Counted from the stretch's first letter, positions 1 through 7,318 are shown. The stretch is 8,432 bases of DNA from Candidatus Fermentibacteraceae bacterium (GCA_029932015.1 JAOZQW010000005.1:1-8432); one strand, 5' to 3'. The notes: generated by a model from the sequence alone, not told the origin. A program made the numbers and translations.

Positions 1-86
1 AAGCTAAAGTACTGGGACTTAAGAGAACTACTCTCCTTGCAAGGATAGCGAAGCTGGGTATCCCGGCAGATATTGGTAGGGAGTAA
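1..86 (+). CDS. C-terminal end of a Fis-type HTH regulator, probably NtrC family (partial)
   Basis: Only the last 27 codons are in the window; the frame is open from the left edge and stops with TAA at 84-86. The residues seen include VLGLKRTTLLARIAKLGIP, which fits the second half of a Fis-type (HTH_8) DNA-binding helix-turn-helix. That domain closes sigma-54-dependent activators, where an LG(L/I)xRTTL recognition helix followed by a (K/R)xLGI tail is very common. The family is an inference, because the AAA+ and receiver domains lie outside the window. The stop is five bases from the ATG of the downstream HD-GYP response regulator, so the two genes are probably cotranscribed and may belong to one signalling pathway. 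Fis itself or another small HTH_8 protein is the main alternative. Confidence 0.75.
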   Translation, partial: AKVLGLKRTTLLARIAKLGIPADIGRE

Positions 87-91
87 CTGAC

Positions 92-2074
92 ATGAGCAGC
101 CATGCCGGCATCCTTGTGGTGGACGATGAGGAACGGATAAGAAGCTACTGCCGGGAAATACTCGAACTCCAGGGCTACACCGTCGAGGAAGCCGGAAATG
201 GCATGGAAGCTCTCAAAAAAATGGCCGAAACTCCTTTTGCTCTTGTCCTGAGCGATATCATGATGCCCGACCTCGGCGGGCTGGAACTGGCGACCAGGAT
301 TCGAAAATCCTATCCGGATACCTTCGTGATTCTCATAACCGGACATGCTACGATAGACACCGCAAAGAAAGCCATACAGGAGGGTGCATTCGACTTCATC
401 ACCAAACCCTTCAAGATGACCGAACTCAACCAGTCTGTCGAAAGAGCGCTCGAAGTAAGGAAGCGGTACATCTCCGATCTTCCCTCCCACGAACTCATGG
501 ACCTGTATGACCTGACAACAAAGATCGATGTCGGCCCCAGGAAGCAGCAGTCCTTCCTCGAAAGTCTTGCTCTGGCTCTCATGAAAACTTTCAGGGGTGA
601 TGCGGCGCGGATATATCTCGTCGAAGCCGGAACCGAGAATCTGCTCGTCAGGAGCTGCGGCGCCGGGAGCGAGAGCATGCTCAGTGATTATGACTGGCAG
701 ACATATGCCAACGCCGCACAGATGGATGTGGGCGATATCCTCGTGGGAGGGGACTCCGCTCTGGAAGCTCCTGTATCCTCCAGGATGATCTCCCTCATGG
801 CCGGCTCTATCCCAAGCATGGAGGGCTCACTCGGCGTCTGTCTTGTTCTCCGGTCGGAAGTCCCGAACGGGTTCACACGGAGAGATCTGAAGCTCATGGG
901 GCTCTTCGCCGCGCAGGCGGGGAACCAGCTCCTCAACTATCGCATGGCATCGGACCTCAAGCATAATTCGGAGGAGTTGGAAAAGATCAACCTCCTGACC
1001 ACCGACTTCTCTTCCTCCCTTGATACACCCCATGTCCTTTCCTCCATAGGCAAGGGACTCATGTCGATGGTGCCCTTCGATCTGTTCGGTGTCTATCTGA
1101 GCGGAGAGGGGCTCATGCCTCTCAGCTATATCCTTGCGCGGTCAGACCTTCCTGAAGAGGTTCTTAATGTCGATCTGCGCAGGCAGCTTGAAGGGTATCG
1201 GGACGCGAGAACCATAGACATGTTCCTGGACAGTATGTACCGCGATTCCTTCGCCTGTCTCAGAGAAGCGGACTGGGAAGTATCGGCAGATATCAAGATC
1301 CTCGACCTCGGAGGATTCGGCAGTTTCAGGGGAATGCTCATCCTTGCCGCCTGGTCAAGAAAGACCAGGTCTCTTGAGACTTCTTCCTTCCTGCCCATAC
1401 TCGTCAGACATGCCGCTGCTGCTCTGAGCAACGCCTACCACTACGAGACAAGCGAAAGAAATTACATCCAGGCCATTGCAGCTCTAGCAAGAGCGGTCGA
1501 TGCCAAGGACCCCTACACGAGCAACCATTCCAGAAACGTGGCTGCATACGTCATGGCCATGTCCAAACTGATGGGTCTAACTTCCAGGGAATCCAACTGG
1601 CTTCACAATGCGGCGCTCCTCCATGATATCGGGAAGATCGGCATACCGGAGTCGATCCTCAACAAGAAGGGAGCTCTCTCCGACAAGGAGTTCGATGTAA
1701 TCAAGCAGCATCCTGACATGGGATACCGAATTCTCAAACCAGTCACCGCATTCAGCAATTTTGTGGAATCCGTGAGGTATCACCATGAGAGGTATGACGG
1801 CAATGGATATCCTCACGGCCTCACTCGCGAACGGATCCCTTTCCACGCCTGTGTACTCACTCTTGCCGACTCCTTCGATGCCATGACATCAGACAGAATC
1901 TACAGACCTTCTCCCGGTCTCGACTATGCTGTCGGGGAGATCGAGAAGCATTCGGGGTCCCAGTTCGATCCCGATCTTGTCAGGCTCTTCATCAGAGTAC
2001 TCGGCAAGCAGAGCCCGAAAGAGATAATAAGCGACTATATTGCAGGAGAGGGTCAGCATTTCCCCGTTTCATAG
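92..2074 (+). CDS. Response regulator with receiver, GAF-like and HD-GYP domains (probable cyclic di-GMP phosphodiesterase)
   Basis: This 660-residue cytoplasmic protein should hydrolyse cyclic di-GMP when its receiver domain is phosphorylated. Residues 5-120 form a complete receiver: acidic pair D11-D12, phosphoacceptor D55 in SDIMMPD, switch T83 and K105 in TKPF. Residues about 150-290 and 310-465 look like two GAF-type sensory regions; each ends in a helix (FAAQAGNQLL, LVRHAAAALSNAY) resembling GAF C-terminal helices, but no ligand can be named. Residues about 470-645 are an HD-GYP domain with its signature residues present: H511-D512 followed by IGK, H564-H565-E566, and D569-G570-N571-G572-Y573-P574. 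Retention of both the HD pair and the GYP motif argues for an active enzyme. The ATG has a GGGAG ribosome site at 79-83. No DNA-binding domain is present. The cognate kinase is not in the window. Domain calls are firm for the two ends and moderate for the middle. Confidence 0.93.
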   Translation: MSSHAGILVVDDEERIRSYCREILELQGYTVEEAGNGMEALKKMAETPFALVLSDIMMPDLGGLELATRIRKSYPDTFVILITGHATIDTAKKAIQEGAFDFITKPFKMTELNQSVERALEVRKRYISDLPSHELMDLYDLTTKIDVGPRKQQSFLESLALALMKTFRGDAARIYLVEAGTENLLVRSCGAGSESMLSDYDWQTYANAAQMDVGDILVGGDSALEAPVSSRMISLMAGSIPSMEGSLGVCLVLRSEVPNGFTRRDLKLMGLFAAQAGNQLLNYRMASDLKHNSEELEKINLLTTDFSSSLDTPHVLSSIGKGLMSMVPFDLFGVYLSGEGLMPLSYILARSDLPEEVLNVDLRRQLEGYRDARTIDMFLDSMYRDSFACLREADWEVSADIKILDLGGFGSFRGMLILAAWSRKTRSLETSSFLPILVRHAAAALSNAYHYETSERNYIQAIAALARAVDAKDPYTSNHSRNVAAYVMAMSKLMGLTSRESNWLHNAALLHDIGKIGIPESILNKKGALSDKEFDVIKQHPDMGYRILKPVTAFSNFVESVRYHHERYDGNGYPHGLTRERIPFHACVLTLADSFDAMTSDRIYRPSPGLDYAVGEIEKHSGSQFDPDLVRLFIRVLGKQSPKEIISDYIAGEGQHFPVS

Positions 2075-2116
2075 AACAGCACACACTCAGCGGCGTGCAG
2101 CACATGGAGGATACCA

Positions 2117-3406
2117 ATGTCCGAGATAGTGGCCATTCACGGAAGACAGATACTTGATTCGAGAGGGAACCCTACCGTTGAGGCAGAAGTCTCCCTGGAG
2201 AGCGGAGGCTGGGGGAGGGCTGCTGTTCCGAGCGGCGCCTCAACCGGAGAACATGAGGCGGTAGAGCTGAGAGACGGAGCAGAAGCCTATGGAGGTAAGG
2301 GAGTTCTTAAAGCCGTTCAGAATATCAATGAGAAACTGGCCCCTGAACTACTGGGTCTCTCCTCCCTTGATCAGGCAGGTATTGACGATCTTATGATAGA
2401 CCTCGATGGAACTCCGAATAAGGGGAACCTCGGGGCCAATGCCGTGCTTGCTGTTTCGCTGGCCGTTGCGAGAGCAGCCGCCTCCCATCAGGGCCTCCCT
2501 CTCTATCGCTACCTCGGAGGCCCGTTCGCGAGACTTCTCCCTACTCCCGGCATGAACATCATCAACGGCGGTCAGCATGCTTCCAATCCGATTGACCTTC
2601 AGGAGTTCATGATAGTCCCTGCAGGTTTTGAATCATTCAGAGAGGCACTCCGCGCGGGGGTTGAGATATTCCATGCCCTGGGCAGAAAAGCTGCTGAAGC
2701 AGGACTTTCAACCACAGTGGGAGACGAAGGAGGACTCGCTCCGGACCTGCCCTCCAACGAAGCGGCACTTGATTTCGTCATGGGAGCGATCGAGGCAGCG
2801 GGTTACACTCCTGGAGGAGATGTCTTCATCGCCCTGGACCCGGCGGCCAGCGAGATGTACAGGGATGGCCGGTACTTCATGCACGGATGCGATCCAGCCG
2901 GACTCACCTCCGAGGGAATGATCGACTACTGGGAGGGACTGGTCGCAGGCTATCCAATTATCAGCATCGAGGATGGCCTTGCTGAGGACGACTGGACCGG
3001 ATGGGAGCAGATGACTGACAGACTGGGAGACCGCATCCTGATAATCGGAGACGATCTACTCGTAACCAACCCTATCCGTCTCGCCAGGGCTCTCGAGCAG
3101 AAGGCGGCAAATGCCATTCTCATCAAACTCAACCAGATCGGTACACTTACGGAGACAGTTGATACCATCCGCGAAGCTCACATCAGCGGATGGAAGGCAA
3201 TGGTCAGCCATCGAAGCGGCGAGACGGAGGACACTTTCATAAGTGACCTCTGCGTAGCGATGAATACCGGTTTCATCAAGACCGGCTCCGCATGCAGGAC
3301 GGATCGGGTTGCAAAATACAATCAGCTCCTCCGCATCGAGGAGGAGCTTGGTGACGAGGCTCTCTTCATGGGTATGGGAATCATACCCGGACAGAAGAAG
3401 GGCTGA
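2117..3406 (+). CDS. eno: Enolase (phosphopyruvate hydratase)
   Basis: Enolase interconverts 2-phosphoglycerate and phosphoenolpyruvate in glycolysis and gluconeogenesis in the cytoplasm. The 429 residues match the usual bacterial length. Expected landmarks are all present: the N-terminal ILDSRGNPTVEAEV, the mobile loop SGASTG (39-44), H154 in GGQHAS, E163 in QEFM, catalytic E204 in GDEGG, the magnesium ligands D241 (ALDPAASE), E285 (SIEDG) and D312 (GDD), catalytic K337 in LIKLNQIG, the substrate-binding SHRSGETED (364-372) and K388 in IKTG. The tail motif DRVAKYNQLLRIEEELG is also typical. The ATG is preceded by GGAGG at 2106-2110 with six bases between. A 42-base gap separates it from the HD-GYP gene, and ftsB follows one base after the stop. 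No active-site change was seen. Confidence 0.98.
   Translation: MSEIVAIHGRQILDSRGNPTVEAEVSLESGGWGRAAVPSGASTGEHEAVELRDGAEAYGGKGVLKAVQNINEKLAPELLGLSSLDQAGIDDLMIDLDGTPNKGNLGANAVLAVSLAVARAAASHQGLPLYRYLGGPFARLLPTPGMNIINGGQHASNPIDLQEFMIVPAGFESFREALRAGVEIFHALGRKAAEAGLSTTVGDEGGLAPDLPSNEAALDFVMGAIEAAGYTPGGDVFIALDPAASEMYRDGRYFMHGCDPAGLTSEGMIDYWEGLVAGYPIISIEDGLAEDDWTGWEQMTDRLGDRILIIGDDLLVTNPIRLARALEQKAANAILIKLNQIGTLTETVDTIREAHISGWKAMVSHRSGETEDTFISDLCVAMNTGFIKTGSACRTDRVAKYNQLLRIEEELGDEALFMGMGIIPGQKKG
3395..3402 (+). promoter_or_regulatory. Ribosome binding site supporting the TTG start of ftsB
   Basis: AAGAAGGG lies inside the last codons of eno and ends five bases before the TTG at 3408. It is a purine-rich Shine-Dalgarno-like match at a suitable distance, and with the one-base eno-ftsB gap it favours the TTG over other starts. 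Confidence 0.6.
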
Positions 3407-3407
3407 G

Positions 3408-3749
3408 TTGACTCGGAGAGAGACCAGGGGGTCTGACGGCGGCAAGGGAAAATTCTTCTTCTACATGACTGTAGTGGTCATTATTGTACTGGTAGTCGCC
3501 ACTCTGCTCTTCAACCGCAATGGTTTCATGGCTCTTTCAGCTCTTCGGAGCGATATAGACAGCGTCTCTCTCTCGATCGAGAACCTGGAATTGCAGATCG
3601 ACTCTCTGGAGACGGAGATCGAAAGGCTGCTCTCTGATTCATCTTACATGGAGCAGATGGTACGGACAGTACTCGGCTGGGGAAGGGATGGGGAGTATAT
3701 CATCCGCTATTCTCCTCCATCGGATCTGCCGGATTCGACTCTCCAATGA
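3408..3749 (+). CDS. ftsB: FtsB/DivIC-type septum formation protein
   Basis: This 113-residue single-pass membrane protein is a likely FtsB/DivIC homologue, which joins FtsL and FtsQ/DivIB in the division-site complex that activates septal peptidoglycan synthesis. It has a short basic cytoplasmic N-terminus, one membrane helix (about 16-35, FFFYMTVVVIIVLVV), a coiled coil (about 45-78) and the family's C-terminal pattern YMEQMVRTVLG...GEYIIRY (80-101). The start is TTG: it sits one base after the eno stop, behind an AAGAAGGG ribosome site, and gives the expected N-terminus. An upstream in-frame ATG at 3309 would lie 98 bases inside eno, and the next ATG (residue 20) falls within the membrane helix. 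Direct linkage to eno is a known arrangement for ftsB. Family membership is judged from architecture, since sequences here are poorly conserved. Confidence 0.85.
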   Translation: MTRRETRGSDGGKGKFFFYMTVVVIIVLVVATLLFNRNGFMALSALRSDIDSVSLSIENLELQIDSLETEIERLLSDSSYMEQMVRTVLGWGRDGEYIIRYSPPSDLPDSTLQ

Positions 3750-4675
3750 CCAAAGCAGCTTCAGACGTGACAGTCTGCAGAATTTCCTCCATCGGGAAGC
3801 GCGGAGTGCTGGTCATAGGGAAAGATGATGAAGAAACATCGGCTGTAGTGGCCGGTTCCATCTATCAGAGCATGAAACCCGTTCCGGGAGACCGGGTCGA
3901 GACCGTCCTGAAGGGGGATCAGCTCGTTGTGGAGCGTATCCTGCCGCGGGGAAGTGTACTTGAGCGAACATCCCCTCTCGGGAAAAGCCACATAATCGCC
4001 GCCAATCTGGACAGGGTCCTCATCGTTGTCTCCATCTCTGATCCTCCCCTCCGCACGGGTTTCATAGACAGGGCTCTCGCCGCCTCCGAATGGAGATCTC
4101 TGAAGGCGTCCATTGTTGTGAACAAGATAGATCTAGTCCTTTCCCGGGAAGACCGCAGACTCCTTTCGGAGGTCATCTCTGTTTACAGGGATGGCGCAGC
4201 TTATCCTGTTTATCCGCTGAGCTGTGAGTCAGGAGAGGGTTGTGCCGCGCTTCTGGAAGACATCAGGGGGGAGACCCTTGTGATGACAGGACCCTCAGGA
4301 GCAGGCAAGACGTCCCTCGCCAGACTCCTGAAGCCGGGTCTCAACCTGCGTGTTGGCGCTCTCAATCCGAAGACCAGCAAAGGAAGACATACTACCGTTT
4401 CAGCGAGGCTCGTTCCCCTGGGAGACGGAACCTCTCTTATCGACACTCCGGGATTGAGAATGTTCTCGATAGAGCATATCCCTACTGATCGGCTTCAGGA
4501 CTGCTTCCCCGAGTTCGAACCCTACCTCGGCAGGTGCTCCTTTAGAAACTGCAGGCACCTGTCAGAGCCGGGATGCGCCGTAAAGGAAGCATGCAGCCAG
4601 GGAGCTGTCGCAGAGCAGAGATATCTCTCATACTGCGGATTCATGAAGGATGCGATGGAGGGTTCTTCCCGCTGA
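3746..4675 (+). CDS. rsgA: Ribosome small-subunit-dependent GTPase RsgA (YjeQ/EngC)
   Basis: RsgA is a circularly permuted GTPase that binds the immature 30S subunit and acts in late small-subunit maturation. The 309 residues carry an N-terminal OB-fold region (about 1-90), then the GTPase motifs in permuted order: G4 N126-K127-I128-D129, then the P-loop GPSGAGKTSL starting at G182, then G3 DTPGL starting at D233. A C-terminal zinc knuckle follows, with C264, C269, H271 and C277 in the family spacing C-x4-C-x-H-x5-C. The P-loop reads GPSGAGKTS rather than the more usual GxSGVGKSS, a conservative change. The ATG overlaps the ftsB stop (ATGA), and no clear ribosome site is seen, so translational coupling to ftsB is likely. 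The gene ends 42 bases before a convergent gene. Confidence 0.97.
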   Translation: MTKAASDVTVCRISSIGKRGVLVIGKDDEETSAVVAGSIYQSMKPVPGDRVETVLKGDQLVVERILPRGSVLERTSPLGKSHIIAANLDRVLIVVSISDPPLRTGFIDRALAASEWRSLKASIVVNKIDLVLSREDRRLLSEVISVYRDGAAYPVYPLSCESGEGCAALLEDIRGETLVMTGPSGAGKTSLARLLKPGLNLRVGALNPKTSKGRHTTVSARLVPLGDGTSLIDTPGLRMFSIEHIPTDRLQDCFPEFEPYLGRCSFRNCRHLSEPGCAVKEACSQGAVAEQRYLSYCGFMKDAMEGSSR

Positions 4676-4693
4676 CATCGATTCGAGGTTCCT

Positions 4694-4707
4694 ATCCCTG
4701 CCGGGAT
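4694..4707. terminator. Weak hairpin between convergent genes
   Basis: ATCCC at 4694-4698 pairs with GGGAT at 4703-4707 around a TGCC loop, inside the 42-base gap between the rsgA stop and the stop of the convergent Wzz-like gene. A T-rich run (TTATTTCTTTCT, 4718-4729) follows about ten bases later on the plus strand. The stem is short and the T run is too far away for a canonical intrinsic terminator, so this is only a candidate end for the eno-ftsB-rsgA transcript. Confidence 0.25.
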
Positions 4708-4717
4708 GAGGGAGTAC

Positions 4718-5968
4718 TTATTTCTTTCTGCCCTTTCGGGAGAAATCACCCTTCATGTCGGAGAAGAGACCATTCCACTTCTGCCAGTCTTCCGGTCTCT
4801 CTCTCATCATGAGGAGATAGTTCTCCCTGGCGACCAGGAACCCGAATAGTCCCAGGAAGGCCAGAACGAATACCTCTATCCAGATGTACAGTCTCTTGGG
4901 TTTGCTCTTCCAGCCGGGGTGTCGGGGCGGGTCGAGTACCCTGACCTGGGGCTGCTCACGATTCTCTTCTACAATGGCCTGCTGCAGGCTCACATCCACG
5001 ATGTTCGCCAGTTGCATCGCCATCTCGAAATTCGCCTTCAGCCTTGTATACTGGAACATTATATCCGGGAACTGATCCATCGGGACAGGCGGCATTACAT
5101 CCTCGAAGCCGGGAGGTGCTATTCCTGTTTCCAGCATTGAGATGATCTCTGCCAGCGCCTCTGCTTCCCTCTCCTTCAGCAGGGCTGCCGCATTGGTGCC
5201 CCCTGCAATACCTCTGCGGATGGCGGATGCCTCTGCCATGAGCTCCATGTACTGCTGCTTGAAGTCGGCAAGGGTCTGGATGAAAACCGTCATCTCCTCG
5301 TCCAGGAGAACGATTCCGTACTCCTCCTCAAACAGCTGCAGTTCCTCCACGGCCACGCAGAGGAGACTCTCCGAAGAGACACTCCGTACTTCGAGGAACT
5401 CCCTGGCCTGCATGGCCCTGCTGATAGAAATACTGGTGTTGATGCTGTCCAGCACCATTATGACTCTCTCCGATACTTCGACAGAGTACAGGGGGTCGCC
5501 GGAAGTGAACTGGATCTCCAGGAAGCCCGATGGGGTCACGCTGACAGAGTAGTTCGTCGTGAATTTCCTGCGAGCCCAGTAGAGACCAAGCTGCTCACTT
5601 TCTTCGTACTTGTCCCTGACTTTGGCTTCGTCCAGATATCCAGTAGAGAGAATGACGCTCTCTATCAGCGTTCTGCTCTCCAGTATCTGCTCGTATACAT
5701 CGGACATGGTGGTCATGAGAGGGAGGGAGAAGCCCATGCCGCCGCTGAAGAATCCGGCGAACTCGCTCAGCCCCAGCCCCGCCAGGGACATGCCGTAGCT
5801 TGTCTGGGTCTCCGGTGGCATTATCACTGCAGTTACAGTGTACTTCTTGGAGAGGAGGAAGGTCACTACGACCGTCGGCACCATGATGATGAGAAGTGCC
5901 TTCACCAGGAACCAGCGGTTCCTGAGCAGAACGAAGAGGTACCAGGATGGAGTCTTGGAGGGTTTCAT
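4718..5968 (-). CDS. Wzz/GumC-type polysaccharide chain-length determinant protein
   Basis: This 416-residue inner-membrane protein has the polysaccharide co-polymerase layout: an N-terminal membrane helix (about 20-39), a large periplasmic part, and a second helix (about 361-380) preceded by the proline-rich RVLDPPRHPGWKSKPKR (343-359). YTVTAVIMPP just after the first helix fits the family's Wzz domain. The periplasmic part has a glycine- and methionine-rich stretch (58-85) and long predicted helices (about 185-250 and 262-335) that probably form a coiled coil. The cytoplasmic tail is short (about 36 residues) with no Walker motifs or tyrosine cluster, so no fused BY-kinase is present. Such proteins set chain length or contact the outer-membrane exporter. 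Its ATG lies one base after the stop of the Wza-like gene, implying one transcript; GGAAGAG upstream is a possible ribosome site at a rather long distance. The substrate polymer is unknown. Confidence 0.88.
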   Translation of the reverse strand: MKPSKTPSWYLFVLLRNRWFLVKALLIIMVPTVVVTFLLSKKYTVTAVIMPPETQTSYGMSLAGLGLSEFAGFFSGGMGFSLPLMTTMSDVYEQILESRTLIESVILSTGYLDEAKVRDKYEESEQLGLYWARRKFTTNYSVSVTPSGFLEIQFTSGDPLYSVEVSERVIMVLDSINTSISISRAMQAREFLEVRSVSSESLLCVAVEELQLFEEEYGIVLLDEEMTVFIQTLADFKQQYMELMAEASAIRRGIAGGTNAAALLKEREAEALAEIISMLETGIAPPGFEDVMPPVPMDQFPDIMFQYTRLKANFEMAMQLANIVDVSLQQAIVEENREQPQVRVLDPPRHPGWKSKPKRLYIWIEVFVLAFLGLFGFLVARENYLLMMRERPEDWQKWNGLFSDMKGDFSRKGRKK

Positions 5969-5969
5969 A

Positions 5970-7181
5970 TCAGAATACGCTCTTCCAGGCTATGATCACA
6001 GTCGCCACGCTGGTCACAATGAGCAGAGGATCCTGCCACCAGACCAGTGTGCTCCTTGGTACGGTTATCACCGCTCCGGGCGGAATGTTCTGGATGCTGT
6101 CCTGCCGTATCTCGCTGCCGTCTGGGAGGACTATCCTGACACCGCCTTCGGAGGCTTCACGCTGGTATCCGCCGGCCAGGGAGATGTAGTAGAACGCTCC
6201 CTTTCCGGCAACATGTGAATACACGCCAGGGTTGTAGACAAAGCCCGATACAGCAACCAGGGGCGGCGCTCCGGGACAGACCACACGGTCCCCCGGCATG
6301 AGGATCGGATCGAGCATTGGATCATCCAGAGGTGCGTGTATGATGAGAATTCCTGCCTCAGGATCGATACGCTGAATGTAGCACTGATCCCTCTCGGCCC
6401 AGGGCGCGGTACCTCCGGCCCTGGTAACGAAGCGGCTCACAGTTTCCCTCGGAATGTATTCAAGCATGCCGCTTGCGCTCTCTGTCCAGGAGATACTTTC
6501 ATTAGTACTGACCCGCTCGGTCTGCACGGACGCAAGCTGGATCGCGCCTTCGATGCCGACGAAAGCATCAGCGGCCTGAACATGGACCCTGTCTCCCTGG
6601 ATGAGCATCGGGTTGGAGCCTGTGAGTCCGTCGAGGACGAAGCCTGTAATGTCTACTTCGGTAGTATCTCCGTTACTGCTGATTATCAGGATTTCCGTCC
6701 ATGCTCCAGCGGAGGCTATCCCTCCCGCCCGGGCAAGAAGATCAGTAAGTCTCTGTCCCCCGTTTATCTCTGTCAGCCCAGGGATCATGACCTGCCCTGT
6801 GACCGGCACCCTGAAAGTCCTTACTCCTGCCAGTCCCGCATCGGCCCGAAGCCCGGGGAACCGGGAAGCAAAACCGGCCTCGACCAGGTCGGTCGCCTCA
6901 GCGAGTGTTCTGCCGGAGACGAACCATGATCCTACTGAGGGAACGACTACATACCCATCCGGCGTGACGGTGAGGTAAGCAAAGGATGCGCCTGCGAATG
7001 CCGAGAGTTCCACCGGGATGCCGCCTTTGACCGAGAACCAGAAGATGTCTCCGGGGCCTATGATGTACTCATTGATTTCCACGGCATCCAGCATGGGGTA
7101 AACGGCGGGCTGGTTAATCAAATCCATGGATTGCATGGGATTCTGCCCGCTCAGGGTGAGCAGGATCAGGATAGGGATCAT
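5970..7181 (-). CDS. Wza-like polysaccharide export protein with SLBB domains
   Basis: This 403-residue protein resembles outer-membrane polysaccharide exporters. A Poly_export domain spans about 38-110, shown by EYIIGPGDIFWFSVKG and LTVTPDGYVVVPSVG, with the family's VSGRTLAEA element after it. Three SLBB-like regions follow, starting near 125 (VPVTGQVMIPG), 206 (AFVGIEGAIQ) and 308 (LVAVSGFVYNPGVYS), each with or near an AGG turn. A hydrophobic C-terminal segment (384-400) could be a membrane anchor. The N-terminus is hydrophobic (MIPILILLTL) but lacks basic residues and a lipobox cysteine, so it is an atypical signal peptide and not a Wza-style lipoprotein. The start is placed at the ATG with a good ribosome site; an in-frame GTG at 7205 would add eight residues (MRTEDGEA). 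It would pair with the downstream Wzz-like protein to form a trans-envelope conduit. Confidence 0.88.
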   Translation of the reverse strand: MIPILILLTLSGQNPMQSMDLINQPAVYPMLDAVEINEYIIGPGDIFWFSVKGGIPVELSAFAGASFAYLTVTPDGYVVVPSVGSWFVSGRTLAEATDLVEAGFASRFPGLRADAGLAGVRTFRVPVTGQVMIPGLTEINGGQRLTDLLARAGGIASAGAWTEILIISSNGDTTEVDITGFVLDGLTGSNPMLIQGDRVHVQAADAFVGIEGAIQLASVQTERVSTNESISWTESASGMLEYIPRETVSRFVTRAGGTAPWAERDQCYIQRIDPEAGILIIHAPLDDPMLDPILMPGDRVVCPGAPPLVAVSGFVYNPGVYSHVAGKGAFYYISLAGGYQREASEGGVRIVLPDGSEIRQDSIQNIPPGAVITVPRSTLVWWQDPLLIVTSVATVIIAWKSVF

Positions 7182-7183
7182 TG

Positions 7184-7190
7184 CCTCTCC
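7184..7190 (-). promoter_or_regulatory. Ribosome binding site that decides the start of the Wza-like gene
   Basis: On the minus strand GGAGAGG precedes the ATG at 7181 by two bases (five from the GGAG core). The alternative GTG at 7205 has no comparable purine-rich site in front of it. This favours the 403-residue form. Confidence 0.6.
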
Positions 7191-7248
7191 GTCCTCGGTC
7201 CGCACATATCCGTATCTGTATTCGTACGGTGCCTTGTTTCAATGATTC

Positions 7249-7292
7249 GGACGCAGTCCAGCGTGGGCGTCAAGCTATTTAGAACTGCGTCC
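7249..7292. repeat. Perfect 9-bp inverted repeat upstream of the export pair
   Basis: GGACGCAGT at 7249-7257 and its exact reverse complement ACTGCGTCC at 7284-7292 are separated by 26 bases. On the minus strand both arms are preceded by similar bases (CACTGGAC and CGCTGGAC). The repeat lies in the non-coding gap between argF and the Wza-like gene. It has no T run, so it does not look like an intrinsic terminator. It could be a paired operator or a leader-RNA hairpin. Confidence 0.6.
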
Positions 7293-7300
7293 AGTGTCAA
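7272..7300 (-). promoter_or_regulatory. Candidate promoter for the Wza-Wzz pair
   Basis: On the minus strand a perfect -35 hexamer TTGACA (7295-7300) is followed after 17 bases by TAGCTT (7272-7277), a poor -10. The position, about 90 bases upstream of the ATG, suits a promoter for the export genes. One arm of the 9-bp inverted repeat falls inside its spacer. No convincing terminator separates argF from these genes, so read-through from argF is also possible. Confidence 0.35.
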
Positions 7301-7318
7301 CAATCAGTATTCTCCCGG

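Noticed and set aside
3309..3407. N-terminal extension of the FtsB-like protein from an upstream ATG
   Set aside because: It would be translated from inside eno in another frame, adding 33 residues without family features; the TTG at 3408 has a suitable ribosome site and fits the protein family.
3056..3445. 129-codon minus-strand frame opposite the end of eno
   Set aside because: It covers highly conserved enolase coding sequence and shows no family features.
5142..5552. 136-codon plus-strand frame opposite the Wzz-like gene
   Set aside because: Serine- and leucine-rich low-complexity product typical of antisense frames, fully inside a well-supported gene.
6336..6929. 197-codon open frame on the plus strand, opposite the Wza-like gene
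   Set aside because: Its product shows no recognisable domain, while the opposite strand encodes a clear Poly_export/SLBB protein over the same bases. It is a shadow frame.
7182..7205. GTG start adding eight residues to the Wza-like protein
   Set aside because: No ribosome site precedes it, the added residues are acidic and would spoil a signal peptide, and the ATG at 7181 has GGAGAGG in front.
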